DNA of 64,000 bases from Pedobacter sp. Hv1 (GTDB taxonomy: Bacteria; Bacteroidota; Bacteroidia; Sphingobacteriales; Sphingobacteriaceae), in NCBI RefSeq assembly GCF_001412215.1, contig NZ_LLWP01000001.1, positions 310,001 to 374,000 on the forward strand, read 5' to 3'. The notes beneath the pieces were generated by a model. It made no database searches and was not told the origin of the DNA. It saw nothing but the letters and a program-made list of their open reading frames with translations. Within the stretch, counting starts at the first letter, position 1. Every line of letters begins with the position of its first letter. Both the position numbers and the translations under genes were made by a program. Of the stretch, positions 27,437 to 36,293 are shown piece after piece.

Positions 27437-28393
27437 ATGAAAAGATTAACGATTTTACCATTGTTAATCATCCCGCTATTATTGTGTACCTCTTGGGGCT
27501 TTTTCGCTCATCGCCGCATCAATCAACTGGCCATTTTTACTTTGCCAGATGGCATGGTCAGTTTTTATAAACAAGCCAACAAATACATTACAGATCATGC
27601 TGTTGACCCAGATAAGCGCAGGTACATTGATACTTTAGAAGCACCTAGGCATTATTTAGATGTTGAAGACTATGAAAAGAATATCGATAGTATCCCTGAA
27701 AAATTTGAAGCCGCTTTAGCCAAATATGGCCAGAAAAAACTGAATGCAAGTGGCATTGTTCCTTGGCAGATCCAAAGAACTTACTACAGCTTGGTTAAGG
27801 CTTTTAAAATGCACGATTCTTTAAAAATATTAAAATATTCGGCAGAGTTAGGTCATTATATTGGCGATGCGCATGTTCCTTTGCATACTACTGTTAATCA
27901 CAATGGCCAATTAACCAATCAGGTTGGGCTACATGCTTTTTGGGAGAGCAGAATACCAGAGCTATTTGCTGGTAATTATAATTTTTTGGTGGGTAAGGCT
28001 GTTTATTTAAACAATCCGTTAAAAGCCGCATGGAAAATTGTAAAACACTCGCATGGCTTATTAGATACCGTACTGAGATTTGAGGCGGAGTTGAATAGCT
28101 CATTTCCTTCAGATCAAAAGTATAGCTTCTCTGAGCGAAATAATACCGTAATGAAGCAATATTCATCGGCCTATGCCAAAGCTTATCAAGACAAAACGAA
28201 AGGCATGATTGAAAAACAAATGCGTTCGGCAATCTTAATGACTGGGAGTTTTTGGTTCTCTGCTTGGGTAGATGCCGGACAACCTGAATTAAAAAACCTC
28301 ATTAAAACAGCACCTACACTTGAAGATAAGAAACAACAAGAATTGGAAAACAAAAAGTATAAAGAAGGAAGGATTATTGGACGAGAATTTTAA
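27437..28393 (+). CDS. Secreted S1/P1 nuclease or zinc-dependent phospholipase C relative
   Basis: A 318-residue exported protein; cleavage after about residue 19 leaves Trp-Gly at or near the mature N-terminus (SWGFFAHRRINQLAIF), as in S1/P1 nucleases and phospholipase C, where the N-terminal Trp helps bind zinc. Further likely zinc ligands are the H and D of RHYLDVEDY, HYIGDAHVPLH and LHAFWES. These motifs define the trinuclear zinc fold, but whether nucleic acid or phospholipid is cut cannot be told. A TATCTTCA word sits four bases before the start. The 3' end overlaps the convergent dedA gene by 4 bp. Confidence 0.83.
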   Translation: MKRLTILPLLIIPLLLCTSWGFFAHRRINQLAIFTLPDGMVSFYKQANKYITDHAVDPDKRRYIDTLEAPRHYLDVEDYEKNIDSIPEKFEAALAKYGQKKLNASGIVPWQIQRTYYSLVKAFKMHDSLKILKYSAELGHYIGDAHVPLHTTVNHNGQLTNQVGLHAFWESRIPELFAGNYNFLVGKAVYLNNPLKAAWKIVKHSHGLLDTVLRFEAELNSSFPSDQKYSFSERNNTVMKQYSSAYAKAYQDKTKGMIEKQMRSAILMTGSFWFSAWVDAGQPELKNLIKTAPTLEDKKQQELENKKYKEGRIIGREF

Positions 28394-29064
28394 GCTTCTG
28401 TCTCTTTATCTGCTACTTTTTCTTTCTTCTTAAACAATGATTTTAAAGCAGCAAATATTACTGGTAAAAATGTACCTACAGCAATAACAACAACTAAAAT
28501 TTCAAAATTTTGTTCAACAAAAGGAATTTTACCAAGCAGGTAACCCGCAAATAATAAACTGGTAATCCATGCTACCCCGCCAACAACGTTATAATAGGTA
28601 AACTTGCCAAAAGACATATTTGCCGCACCTGCAACAAAAGGGGCAACGGTTCTAAAAATGGGTAAAAAACGACTAAAAACAATAGCCTTTGCACCATGTT
28701 TCTCAAAATATTCGTGAGATTGGTGGTAATATTTCAATTTCAATATTTTATTGTTCTCTTTAAATACCCGAATACCAAAGTACTTTCCTAATCTATAGTT
28801 TAAGGTATTACCTAAAATAGCAGCTGCAATTAAAATAACCAACATAAACCAGATGTTTAAACCGGTTCCTTCGCCTGCAACAAGTGCTCCTACTGCAAAT
28901 AGCATCGAATCGCCAGGTAAAAATGGAGTAACCACAAATCCTGTTTCAGCAAAAATGATGATAAATAGAATGAGGTAAGTCCAAGTCTTATAATTTTGCA
29001 TAATTACCTCTAATGTATGCTTGGTATCAGTAAGTAACTGGAGTAGTAAATCGAAAATTTCCAA
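28390..29064 (-). CDS. DedA family membrane protein
   Basis: A 224-residue SNARE-associated/DedA family protein, a group needed for membrane lipid homeostasis and, in several bacteria, undecaprenyl phosphate or lipid flipping. Diagnostic segments are ETGFVVTPFLPGDSMLF (about residues 42-58), GKYFGIRVF, and KHGAKAIVFSRFLPIFRTVAPFVAGAANM with the conserved F-x-R-x-x-P near residue 130. A charged KKKEKVADKETEA tail ends the protein. It forms a same-strand neighbour of the DUF4397 gene, 72 bp away. Confidence 0.93.
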   Translation of the reverse strand: MEIFDLLLQLLTDTKHTLEVIMQNYKTWTYLILFIIIFAETGFVVTPFLPGDSMLFAVGALVAGEGTGLNIWFMLVILIAAAILGNTLNYRLGKYFGIRVFKENNKILKLKYYHQSHEYFEKHGAKAIVFSRFLPIFRTVAPFVAGAANMSFGKFTYYNVVGGVAWITSLLFAGYLLGKIPFVEQNFEILVVVIAVGTFLPVIFAALKSLFKKKEKVADKETEA

Positions 29065-29136
29065 AGGTATATTTTTTAATTTTTACAAAAGTAGGCATAT
29101 GCTTTTGTAAAGCCTACCTATTTTGGAAATTTGATG

Positions 29137-29823
29137 TTAATTATAGGTAATTTTATTTACGGTTAAATTTGCGTTAGATGTTCCACTGATCCAAATTGTA
29201 TAAATCTTACCAGCTTCAAACTCACTACCATCTATCACCTTAACACCACCAGCACCTAAAACAGAAATACCTAAATTTACATTCGGTTCAATAGAAAAAT
29301 CTAATGATGTTTCTTTAAAGCCCAATGCGTTAACCAACAATGTGCTTCCTGGCAAATTAATATTAATAGAATTAGTAAAACTGGGGCTTAAATTCATAAA
29401 ACGCACTCTAGCTTTTCCTGCTTCAGTAGCCCCTAAATTATCTTCAAAAGCTAAAATATCGCCTTTACCAGCTTTATCTTCCACATAAAATGCAGTATAA
29501 GAAAAACTTGATACAAAATTGATTGTAGTAGATACATCTTGTACTCCGTTTGCATAAAAAGAGATACTTGTATTACCAGAAGCCACTTTTACATCATTGC
29601 TTTGCCCAAACGATAAAGATTGGCCGTTGATTTTATTGTTATCGAAGAAAAAATCTCCTTTGTTTTTGGCAGCATTCACTATTTTAACTTTTGCTTCTTT
29701 ACCCATAATGGTCACTTTTGCGGGCACGTCCTTTTTACAGGAAACTAGACACATTGAAGCAATAACAGCAAAAAATAGGACACCAAAAAACTGCCTTTTT
29801 GAGATAAGTAGCGTTGATTTCAT
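29137..29823 (-). CDS. DUF4397 domain-containing lipoprotein
   Basis: A 228-residue lipoprotein with lipobox LVSC at about residues 26-29. The mature part is beta-rich, with AKVKIVNAAKNKGDFFFDNN and ARVRFMNLSPSFTNSININL, which are the paired strands of the DUF4397 domain. These proteins are abundant in Bacteroidota and Firmicutes and have no assigned function. The gene follows dnaN by about 86 bp, in a gap that contains an imperfect hairpin (29852-29882). Confidence 0.8.
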   Translation of the reverse strand: MKSTLLISKRQFFGVLFFAVIASMCLVSCKKDVPAKVTIMGKEAKVKIVNAAKNKGDFFFDNNKINGQSLSFGQSNDVKVASGNTSISFYANGVQDVSTTINFVSSFSYTAFYVEDKAGKGDILAFEDNLGATEAGKARVRFMNLSPSFTNSININLPGSTLLVNALGFKETSLDFSIEPNVNLGISVLGAGGVKVIDGSEFEAGKIYTIWISGTSNANLTVNKITYN

Positions 29824-29909
29824 AGTTTTAGGTTAGTATTTGGTTGATACAACAATGGCTCGGTCAAAAACCAAGCCATTACCTTATATTTTAACTAAAA
29901 ATTTAATAT

Positions 29910-31034
29910 TTAGTAACTATTGTTTAACATTACTGGCATTACCAACATTAAAACATCTTCATTTTCATCATTCGTTTGTGGAATTAACAAACCTGCACGG
30001 TTAGGTGTCGACAATTCTAAAGTTACTTCCTCGCCACTTAAATTGCCTAGCATTTCAATTAAGAAACGAGCATTAAAGCCAATTTCTAAGTCTTCACCTT
30101 CATATTGGCAGCTTAAACGTTCGTGTGCTTCATTTGCAAAATCTAAATCTTCTGAAGAGATGTTCAACTCACTTCCATTAATTTTCAATCGCACTTGATG
30201 TGTAGTTTTATTAGCAAAAATAACTACCCTACGTAAAGTGTTTAAAAACAATGCTCTATCTATTACCAACTTGTTAGGATTGTTTGCCGGAATTACCGCT
30301 TCGTAATCTGGGTAGCGCTCATCAATTAAACGACAAACCAAATTGATGTTATCAAACTTGAAAAAAGCACTGGTTGCATTGTAATCAACAGAAACATTAA
30401 CATCTGTACTTGGCAAAGCTGCTTTTAACAATGTCAATGCTTTTTTAGGTAGGATAAATGACGAAGCTTTGTCTGCTTTACTATCCATTCTGCGGTAACG
30501 CACCAATTTATGTGCATCTGTAGCTACAAAAGTAATGTGTTGAGGAGAAAGTTGGCAATAAACACCTGTCATTGCTGGTCTTAACTCGTCGTTGCTAACT
30601 GCAAAAATGGTTTTGGTAATTGCTTCTGTTAAAACTGAAGCAGGCAAGTTTACAGACGAAGCATTTTCTACTACAGGGATTTTAGGAAAATCATCACCAT
30701 TCTCTCCGCTCAATTTATATTTACCATCGCCCGCACTAATTTCAATAGAGAAAGTATTATCGTCAATATTGAAAGAAATTGGCTGATCTGGCAACGTTTT
30801 TAAAGTATCTAATAGTATTCTAGATGGAACAGCCACCTTACCCTCTTCTTTAGACTCAACTGGTAAAGAAGTAGTCATACTCGTTTGAAGATCTGTTGCA
30901 GAAATGGTTAGGTTCCCTTCTTTGATCTCGAACAAGAAATTTTCTAATATAGGCAAAACAGTACTGCTGCTAGAAGCACCATTAACTGTTTGTAAATGTT
31001 TTAATAGCGTTGAAGTTGATACTATAAATCTCAT
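29910..31034 (-). CDS. dnaN: DNA polymerase III subunit beta (sliding clamp)
   Basis: A 374-residue clamp protein. It begins MRFIVSTSTLLKHLQTVNGA and has the three repeated domains of the beta clamp, including RPAMTGVYCQLSPQHITFVA in domain 2 and the C-terminal VLMLVMPVML, which lines the hydrophobic pocket used by polymerases and DnaE/HolA. It follows gldG by 33 bp on the same strand, so it may be read from the gldFG promoter. It is not beside dnaA or an origin here. Confidence 0.97.
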   Translation of the reverse strand: MRFIVSTSTLLKHLQTVNGASSSSTVLPILENFLFEIKEGNLTISATDLQTSMTTSLPVESKEEGKVAVPSRILLDTLKTLPDQPISFNIDDNTFSIEISAGDGKYKLSGENGDDFPKIPVVENASSVNLPASVLTEAITKTIFAVSNDELRPAMTGVYCQLSPQHITFVATDAHKLVRYRRMDSKADKASSFILPKKALTLLKAALPSTDVNVSVDYNATSAFFKFDNINLVCRLIDERYPDYEAVIPANNPNKLVIDRALFLNTLRRVVIFANKTTHQVRLKINGSELNISSEDLDFANEAHERLSCQYEGEDLEIGFNARFLIEMLGNLSGEEVTLELSTPNRAGLLIPQTNDENEDVLMLVMPVMLNNSY

Positions 31035-31067
31035 AGTTTGTGTTGTATAATCTCAAAAATATAAAAA

Positions 31068-32756
31068 TTACTTCGCATACTTATGCTTGCGGTAATAATG
31101 TTGAAAAATTGCGAAACATATTAACAATAAAAGTGGCACAATTGAATTTATAAGCTGCCATTTTGCTTTTTCTGTTCGCAAGCGGACCTTATCTAATAAC
31201 CTCACTTTAATTTCTTTGTTGCGCAGGGCGATCAGGTTGTCATCGTCTGTAAAATAATCGGCAATGTTTAACAATAACGCTTTATTTCCGAAATTCTGTT
31301 GGGTGTAGCGATCAAAACCTAAAGGAAAAGGAGAATGATCTGTTTTATTAACCTGATTGGTAAAAATATCCCCATCGCCAATTACCACCATTTTTGTAGG
31401 TTTGCTCTGCGCAGGCACGGTATAGTTTTCTGTGATACCTGCAGGTACTGGACGATCTAAAAATACCGATCTAAAACTTCCCTCTAATAAAACGCCTGCA
31501 GTTTTAGCTGTGCTTGTATACTCTTTCTGATCAGGCTGTTGTGCTGCCATCTGTATAGAAAGCATTTTAGGGGTTTCAAAAACCTTATTGTAAGGAGAAC
31601 TTTGAAGGATGATTTTTTTGCTCACATTGGCTACGCCAATGGTATCAACGGTACTTGTAAATTGGCTACGGATACCATCTAAATTCTTAACGATGTTGCT
31701 ATTGGTATCTGGAATAAGGATTGGGTAATATAACCATGGAGCCATGTCTATTTGCGTCTGTTGGCCTGGCGCACCAGTAGCTAAAGGAATCATGGCACAG
31801 TTGAGATCGGTAATCAAGTTATAATTGATACGGGCACCATACTCAAATAGCATATCATCAATATTCAGTTTATTGTTATATGCCATTACCTGCCCCCTAT
31901 TTTGCAAACTATCCAACTCTGCGTTTACCTGATCTATAGACCAAACCAATCTACCCCCTTTCATTACAAAATAGTTGAGCTTGTACTTTTCTAATTCTGT
32001 AAATGGTTTGGTAGGTTTTACAATTACCAATACATTTAAACTATCTAATGCTTCTTTATTGACCACTGAAAGATCAACCCTGCCTACCAAATATTGTTGC
32101 GAAAGGCTATTGATGGCATCATATAAATATAAATTTGAAGCTTCTCCGTGCCCTTCGGTAAAACCAATAATGGGGCTACTTCCTTTGAGCAATCTTTTTA
32201 AAGCTGTAGTAAAAGTATATTCAAGGTTTTTAATAGAGCTGTTGATATTTTCTTCGTAGTCTGTTGCAGCGCCTCCTGCTTTTTGTAATAAATTGATGGC
32301 GGTCTTTTTATCATCATAGGTAATCAATGCCATCGGAAAAATGAGCTTTTGCGTAAGCCCCGCATCATTTTTAATATTTACAGCAACTGGTTTAATCCCT
32401 GCTTTTGCAAGCTCATCAATTAAGGCTTCTTGCTCATTGGCTGGTACATTTTTTAAAGGATCTTCAAAAACAATCTTGATGTTCGCATTTGAATAGGCTT
32501 TGTAATCGTTCAATAAGTCTTTGGTGGCATTGCGCAACCGTTTAAATGCTGCAGGTATTTCTCCATCTAAAAATACCGTTATGGTAATATCTTTAGTTGT
32601 TTTTTGTAGCGTAGCCTTTGTTTTTTGGTGTAAGGTGTATCGCTTTTCTTTGGTAAAATCGAAGCGGGTATAAAAATATTGTCCAATTACATTTAACAAT
32701 ACCAACAAGAATACAAAAATGAATATTTTGAGGTATTTAGGCTGTTGTTTTACCAT
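31068..32756 (-). CDS. gldG: Gliding motility-associated ABC transporter substrate-binding protein GldG
   Basis: A 562-residue protein of the GldG (ABC-type uncharacterised) family. It has an N-terminal membrane anchor (residues ~8-27), RYTLHQKTKATLQKTTKDIT just after it, a large periplasmic region including PIIGFTEGHGEASNLYLYDA, and a C-terminal helix near residues 530-555. With GldF and GldA it forms an ABC transporter tied to gliding in Flavobacterium. Its start overlaps gldF by 7 bp. Presence of gldAFG does not prove motility, since many non-gliding Bacteroidota have these genes. Confidence 0.93.
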   Translation of the reverse strand: MVKQQPKYLKIFIFVFLLVLLNVIGQYFYTRFDFTKEKRYTLHQKTKATLQKTTKDITITVFLDGEIPAAFKRLRNATKDLLNDYKAYSNANIKIVFEDPLKNVPANEQEALIDELAKAGIKPVAVNIKNDAGLTQKLIFPMALITYDDKKTAINLLQKAGGAATDYEENINSSIKNLEYTFTTALKRLLKGSSPIIGFTEGHGEASNLYLYDAINSLSQQYLVGRVDLSVVNKEALDSLNVLVIVKPTKPFTELEKYKLNYFVMKGGRLVWSIDQVNAELDSLQNRGQVMAYNNKLNIDDMLFEYGARINYNLITDLNCAMIPLATGAPGQQTQIDMAPWLYYPILIPDTNSNIVKNLDGIRSQFTSTVDTIGVANVSKKIILQSSPYNKVFETPKMLSIQMAAQQPDQKEYTSTAKTAGVLLEGSFRSVFLDRPVPAGITENYTVPAQSKPTKMVVIGDGDIFTNQVNKTDHSPFPLGFDRYTQQNFGNKALLLNIADYFTDDDNLIALRNKEIKVRLLDKVRLRTEKAKWQLINSIVPLLLLICFAIFQHYYRKHKYAK

Positions 32757-33478
32757 TTCCTACCTCCTATAGCCAATTTGGTTAAACCTAAAAAGAGCAG
32801 TACAAAAGAAATAAAATAGATGAGATCTCGGGTATCGAGCACTCCCCTGCTAATGGATTGATAATGTTCGTTAATACCTAAATTAACCAAAACAGTACCT
32901 AGATATTGTAATTCGAAAACTTTACTGATAGAGTCGAAGCCGCTATACGTGAAAAAGCACAAAAAAACAGCAACAGCAAAGGCAATAACCTGGTTTTTTG
33001 TAATGGATGAGGCAAATATGCCAATCGCTGTAAAAGCTTTCCCTAATAAAAACAGTCCTAAATAAGAGCCTATTACTGCTCCAGTATCTATATTCCCTTT
33101 AGGATAGCCTAATTCATATATGCTATAATAATAAACCAATGTTGGAATTAAGGCAAAAAACAACAACACCACACAGGCAAAATACTTAGCCAAGATGATC
33201 TGCAGATCGCTCAATGGCCGAGTTGCCAAAAGTACATAGGTACCTTCTCTGCGTTCTTCTGCAAATGAGCGCATGGTAATTGCCGGAATTAAAAACATAA
33301 ATAGAAATGGCGCCAGGTTAAAAAAACTACTGAGTTCGGCATAACCATAATCTAGAATAGAAGTATCGGGAAAAAACCACAACAATAAAGCGCAGGCCAA
33401 CAAAAATATACCAATGGTGATATAGGCCATTAGCGAGTTTAAGAAACTAAATAATTCTCTTTTAAAAACTGCGTACAT
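32750..33478 (-). CDS. gldF: Gliding motility-associated ABC transporter permease GldF
   Basis: A 242-residue ABC-2 type permease with six predicted helices. It starts MYAVFKRELFSFLNSLMAYI and has FAEERREGTYVLLATRPLSD, a conserved cytoplasmic segment of GldF/NosY-like permeases. It overlaps gldG by 7 bp. The ATPase gene gldA is 2.1 kb upstream on the same strand, separated by three barrel genes, so the transporter genes are not contiguous. Confidence 0.93.
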   Translation of the reverse strand: MYAVFKRELFSFLNSLMAYITIGIFLLACALLLWFFPDTSILDYGYAELSSFFNLAPFLFMFLIPAITMRSFAEERREGTYVLLATRPLSDLQIILAKYFACVVLLFFALIPTLVYYYSIYELGYPKGNIDTGAVIGSYLGLFLLGKAFTAIGIFASSITKNQVIAFAVAVFLCFFTYSGFDSISKVFELQYLGTVLVNLGINEHYQSISRGVLDTRDLIYFISFVLLFLGLTKLAIGGRKW

Positions 33479-33522
33479 TCATTTAAATTGTGTTGCCGAA
33501 GTTATACAATATCTGCTAAAAC

Positions 33523-33556
33523 AAAAAAGTCCCGACAAAATAGTCGAGACTTTTTA
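33523..33556 (-). terminator. Terminator of barrel gene 33575-34123
   Basis: aaaaagtcccgac pairs with gtcgagacttttt with one mismatch around a 6-nt loop. On the minus strand it ends in a T-run, 19 bp after the stop, and insulates gldFG from the barrel gene. Confidence 0.82.
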
Positions 33557-33574
33557 ATTATATTTTTTTAAAGC

Positions 33575-34123
33575 CTAAAGCCCAAAAGCATAAGCTAAAC
33601 GTATTCCAGCAAAAGAATAATTATCTATAAGGGTAACACCCTCTTGTTCACGGTACATAGACCAGCCTTCGTAGCGGATCCCTACATCTACACTTGATTT
33701 AGGAGAAACTGAAAATGTTTTACCAACAGTACCAGAAAAGGCAAATGACGAGTTTCTATTGTCTTTTAAGCTCAACCCAATTCCTGCATCAGCTCCAGCG
33801 TAAACCGGGCCAAAATAATATTTAGCACCTAATTTAATTGGATAATAAACATCATTTTTTAAATCGGTAAAAAGTGCTTTTACTTCTTTTTTATAAGAAA
33901 GCATGGTAAAACCAACAGATGCTGTTAAGTTTAATTTTTTAGCAATATTGTATTCGCCCATTACAGAACCACCATAACCAATGTTATAAGAATCTGCTGC
34001 TAGCCCGAAAGGATAAATAAAATCAGGGCCGATACTTATTTTATGAACAGGGCCTTCTGTTTGCGCATTTGCCGCTAGACCTAACCCAACAACAATTGCA
34101 AATGAGAGTAATAATTTTTTCAT
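33575..34123 (-). CDS. Outer-membrane beta-barrel protein (paralogue 1)
   Basis: A 182-residue exported protein. The signal peptide (residues 1-20, ending ANAQ) is followed by alternating strands and a final strand, GIRLAYAFGL, with the C-terminal hydrophobic residue expected for BAM-dependent insertion. The segment KLGAKYYFGPVYAGADAGIG and the motif DVGIRYEGWS recur in the two neighbouring genes, so the three are tandem paralogues. It is followed by its own terminator and preceded by an 18-bp palindrome. Its role is unknown; a small porin-like or structural role is possible. Confidence 0.82.
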   Translation of the reverse strand: MKKLLLSFAIVVGLGLAANAQTEGPVHKISIGPDFIYPFGLAADSYNIGYGGSVMGEYNIAKKLNLTASVGFTMLSYKKEVKALFTDLKNDVYYPIKLGAKYYFGPVYAGADAGIGLSLKDNRNSSFAFSGTVGKTFSVSPKSSVDVGIRYEGWSMYREQEGVTLIDNYSFAGIRLAYAFGL

Positions 34124-34179
34124 GTGTTTGATTTACGTTTAAATAGTTGATATGATAATCTTGTATAGGTTTATTTTCT

Positions 34180-34197
34180 ATAAAGATGCATCTTTAT
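34180..34197. promoter_or_regulatory. Perfect 18-bp palindrome, candidate operator
   Basis: ATAAAGATG is mirrored exactly around the centre GC of ATGCAT. It lies 56 bp upstream of the start of the barrel gene 33575-34123. It is not followed by a T-run specific to a terminator. Confidence 0.45.
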
Positions 34198-34347
34198 TTT
34201 ATTCTAAAAAGAATTTTTTAGTTATTGACAAGAGCTTTCTTATAACGCAAACGTAAAAGTGACACTTAACGCTACAATTGAAGCGGCACTTCTTTTGGTT
34301 CAGATTTCGTAATGGAAGCCAAAATTCAGTTACACGTTGCTCCTTAA

Positions 34348-34381
34348 CAAAAAAGCTTCCAGAATAATCCAGAAGCTTCTA
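34348..34381 (-). terminator. Terminator of barrel gene 34403-34909
   Basis: On the minus strand the sequence gaagcttctgg...ccagaagctt-like hairpin (arms aagcttc / gaagctt) is followed by a run of six T, about 20 bp after the stop codon. Confidence 0.72.
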
Positions 34382-34402
34382 TCTATAAATATCATCAAAT
34401 GC

Positions 34403-34909
34403 TTATAATCCAAAAGCAAAAGCTGCCCTTAAACCAAAAAATGAAGTAGCGCCATTGTTAGACCAAGTTTCGTAACGTAAACCAAAATCTAAGCTAGATT
34501 TATCCGCAATAGAAAAGGATGCTCCAAAACCTGGAGCAAAAGCAAATGTTGTACCTCCACCATTTCCAGTTTTAAAAGCCACACCAATTTCTCCGGCTCC
34601 ATAAAAATTACTCGCAAAATAGTATTTCCCCCCTGCTTTTACCGGAACATAATCAATGGAAGAAGAAGCCCTTTTCAGTGTTGAAAAAACACGAGTATAA
34701 CCTGCAGAAACCGTTAAATTAAGTGATTGAGCTATTGGTTGTTCAAACTGTAATGATGCACCTGCCATTAAAAAATCGCTAAACTTTCCGCTAGTTGGCA
34801 AAGCTCCTTCAGCACCAATACTTATTTTTTTAACGCTTCCTTCTGTTTGTGCATTTGCTACCAAACCTAGGCCAGCTAGTAAGGTTAATGCTAATAGTAG
34901 TTTTTTCAT
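34403..34909 (-). CDS. Outer-membrane beta-barrel protein (paralogue 2)
   Basis: A 168-residue exported protein starting MKKLLLALTLLAGLGLVANA. The open frame could be extended 14 codons upstream, but the ATG at 34909 gives a clean signal peptide identical in style to paralogue 1. The mature part shares PVKAGGKYYFASNFYGAGEI and DFGLRYETWSNN with its neighbours, and ends in LRAAFAFGL. It is preceded and followed by terminators, so it is likely monocistronic. Confidence 0.82.
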   Translation of the reverse strand: MKKLLLALTLLAGLGLVANAQTEGSVKKISIGAEGALPTSGKFSDFLMAGASLQFEQPIAQSLNLTVSAGYTRVFSTLKRASSSIDYVPVKAGGKYYFASNFYGAGEIGVAFKTGNGGGTTFAFAPGFGASFSIADKSSLDFGLRYETWSNNGATSFFGLRAAFAFGL

Positions 34910-34995
34910 GTGTTTAAATAGCTGTTTAATTAGAAAGGGCAATATATACATCTATTATCTTCAAACGTGTGACTTAGTTTTAACTTTATGTAAAC

Positions 34996-35033
34996 AAAAA
35001 AAGCTTTCAATTGAAAGCTTTTTAACTATAAGT
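34996..35033 (-). terminator. Terminator of barrel gene 35044-35577
   Basis: aaaaagctttcaa and ttgaaagcttttt form a perfect 13-bp palindrome with no loop bases to spare. On the minus strand it ends in T5 or longer, 11 bp after the stop. It can work in both directions. Confidence 0.78.
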
Positions 35034-35043
35034 ATCTTAATAA

Positions 35044-35577
35044 CTATAAACCAAATACATAACCCAACCTTACCCCAATAAAACTAAAGGTTGTGGTTTT
35101 ATTACTGTTTACTACGCTAGAGCTTGTCCAGCCTTCATACCTTAAACCAATATCAATTTTATTTTCCGAACCTCTGGTTTTAATATAGGTACCAATACCC
35201 GGCGACCATGCAAAAGCTGTTTTTACGCCTTGGTTTAAAGGAATGGCTGCGCCCAATTGTCCTTCTAGATAAAAATTTTCAGTAGTGTAATATTTGAGTC
35301 CTGCTTTTACTGGTGCATAAGCCCGAGATGGACTCTTGGCTCCGAAAAATCTCTTTCCAAAGAAATTACTAATGCTGCCACTAGCGGTTAATGAGAATTT
35401 ACTAGACAAACCTAATTCTGCTTTTAAATAACCTCCCAAACCTATTGCACTGGCATTAGAAGAGTTGCCCGATGGGAAGCTAATCTCTCCACCTAAACCA
35501 ATATTGGATTGTTGCGCATTTACAGCAGTAAATATTGAGCTAACAAACAAAAAAGCAATTAAAGTCTTAAATTTCAT
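35044..35577 (-). CDS. Outer-membrane beta-barrel protein (paralogue 3)
   Basis: A 177-residue exported protein with a signal peptide of about 21 residues (ending VNAQ) and eight or so amphipathic strands. It shares PVKAGLKYYTTENFYLEGQL and DIGLRYEGWTSS with the two downstream genes, and ends in VRLGYVFGL. It begins only 4 bp after the gldA stop codon, so unlike its paralogues it is cotranscribed with the ABC ATPase gene. That link might be functional, or a by-product of duplication inside the locus. Confidence 0.83.
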   Translation of the reverse strand: MKFKTLIAFLFVSSIFTAVNAQQSNIGLGGEISFPSGNSSNASAIGLGGYLKAELGLSSKFSLTASGSISNFFGKRFFGAKSPSRAYAPVKAGLKYYTTENFYLEGQLGAAIPLNQGVKTAFAWSPGIGTYIKTRGSENKIDIGLRYEGWTSSSVVNSNKTTTFSFIGVRLGYVFGL

Positions 35578-35581
35578 TCGG

Positions 35582-36292
35582 CTAAATTAAAGTCAATTTT
35601 TTAAAAATCTCTTCTAACGATTGTGAAGCATGTGTTTTTTTCAACTCTGCTAGCGATGCATTGGCAACCAGTTTACCTTTGTTAATGATAATTACATCGT
35701 CGCAAATGGCTTCCACTTCCTGCATAATGTGTGTAGAAAGGATTACCGTTTTATCTTGTCCAAGATTTTTGATCAAGGCCCTGATATCAGTCAACTGATT
35801 TGGATCTAAACCTGAAGTTGGCTCATCTAATATCAGTACCTGAGGTTGGTGGATAATGGCCTGTGCCAAACCAATACGTTGTTTATAACCTTTAGACAAC
35901 ATTCCTATTTTTTTATGCTGTTCTGGTGTTAAGCCAACCTGTTTAATCACTTCTTCTACCCTATGTGCTAGATTTTCTATTTGATAGGTTTGCGCAACAA
36001 AACTCAAAAACTCGCGAACATACATATCAAGGTACAATGGCGTATTTTCTGGCAAATAACCTATTGCTCTTTTAACGGCCAATTCATCAGTCAAAATACT
36101 TTTTCCACAAATTTCGGCATCGCCAGAGCTAGGTACAAGGTAACCGGTAAGCATTTTCATGGTGGTAGATTTACCTGCTCCGTTTGGACCAAGAAAACCT
36201 AATATCCGACCTGGTTTTGCCTCAAAGCTAATGCCTCCAACTGCTTTTTGTTGACCAAAGTTTTTTGCTAATTCTTTTACCTTAATACTCAA
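35582..36292 (-). CDS. gldA: Gliding motility-associated ABC transporter ATP-binding protein GldA
   Basis: A 236-residue ABC ATPase. Walker A is GPNGAGKST near residue 35, the signature is LSKGYKQRIGLAQA, and Walker B is VLILDEPTSGLD, followed by the switch His of STHIMQEVEAICD. The length and the FEAKPGRILGFLGPNG start fit GldA, which powers GldF/GldG. It starts 1 bp after the stop of the glycerophosphodiesterase gene and is followed by a barrel gene, giving a three-gene unit. Confidence 0.9.
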   Translation of the reverse strand: MSIKVKELAKNFGQQKAVGGISFEAKPGRILGFLGPNGAGKSTTMKMLTGYLVPSSGDAEICGKSILTDELAVKRAIGYLPENTPLYLDMYVREFLSFVAQTYQIENLAHRVEEVIKQVGLTPEQHKKIGMLSKGYKQRIGLAQAIIHQPQVLILDEPTSGLDPNQLTDIRALIKNLGQDKTVILSTHIMQEVEAICDDVIIINKGKLVANASLAELKKTHASQSLEEIFKKLTLI

Positions 36293-36293
36293 T

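Noticed and set aside
29852..29882. Terminator after dnaN
   Set aside because: The imperfect hairpin (aatggct / agccatt) has no T-run on the dnaN strand.
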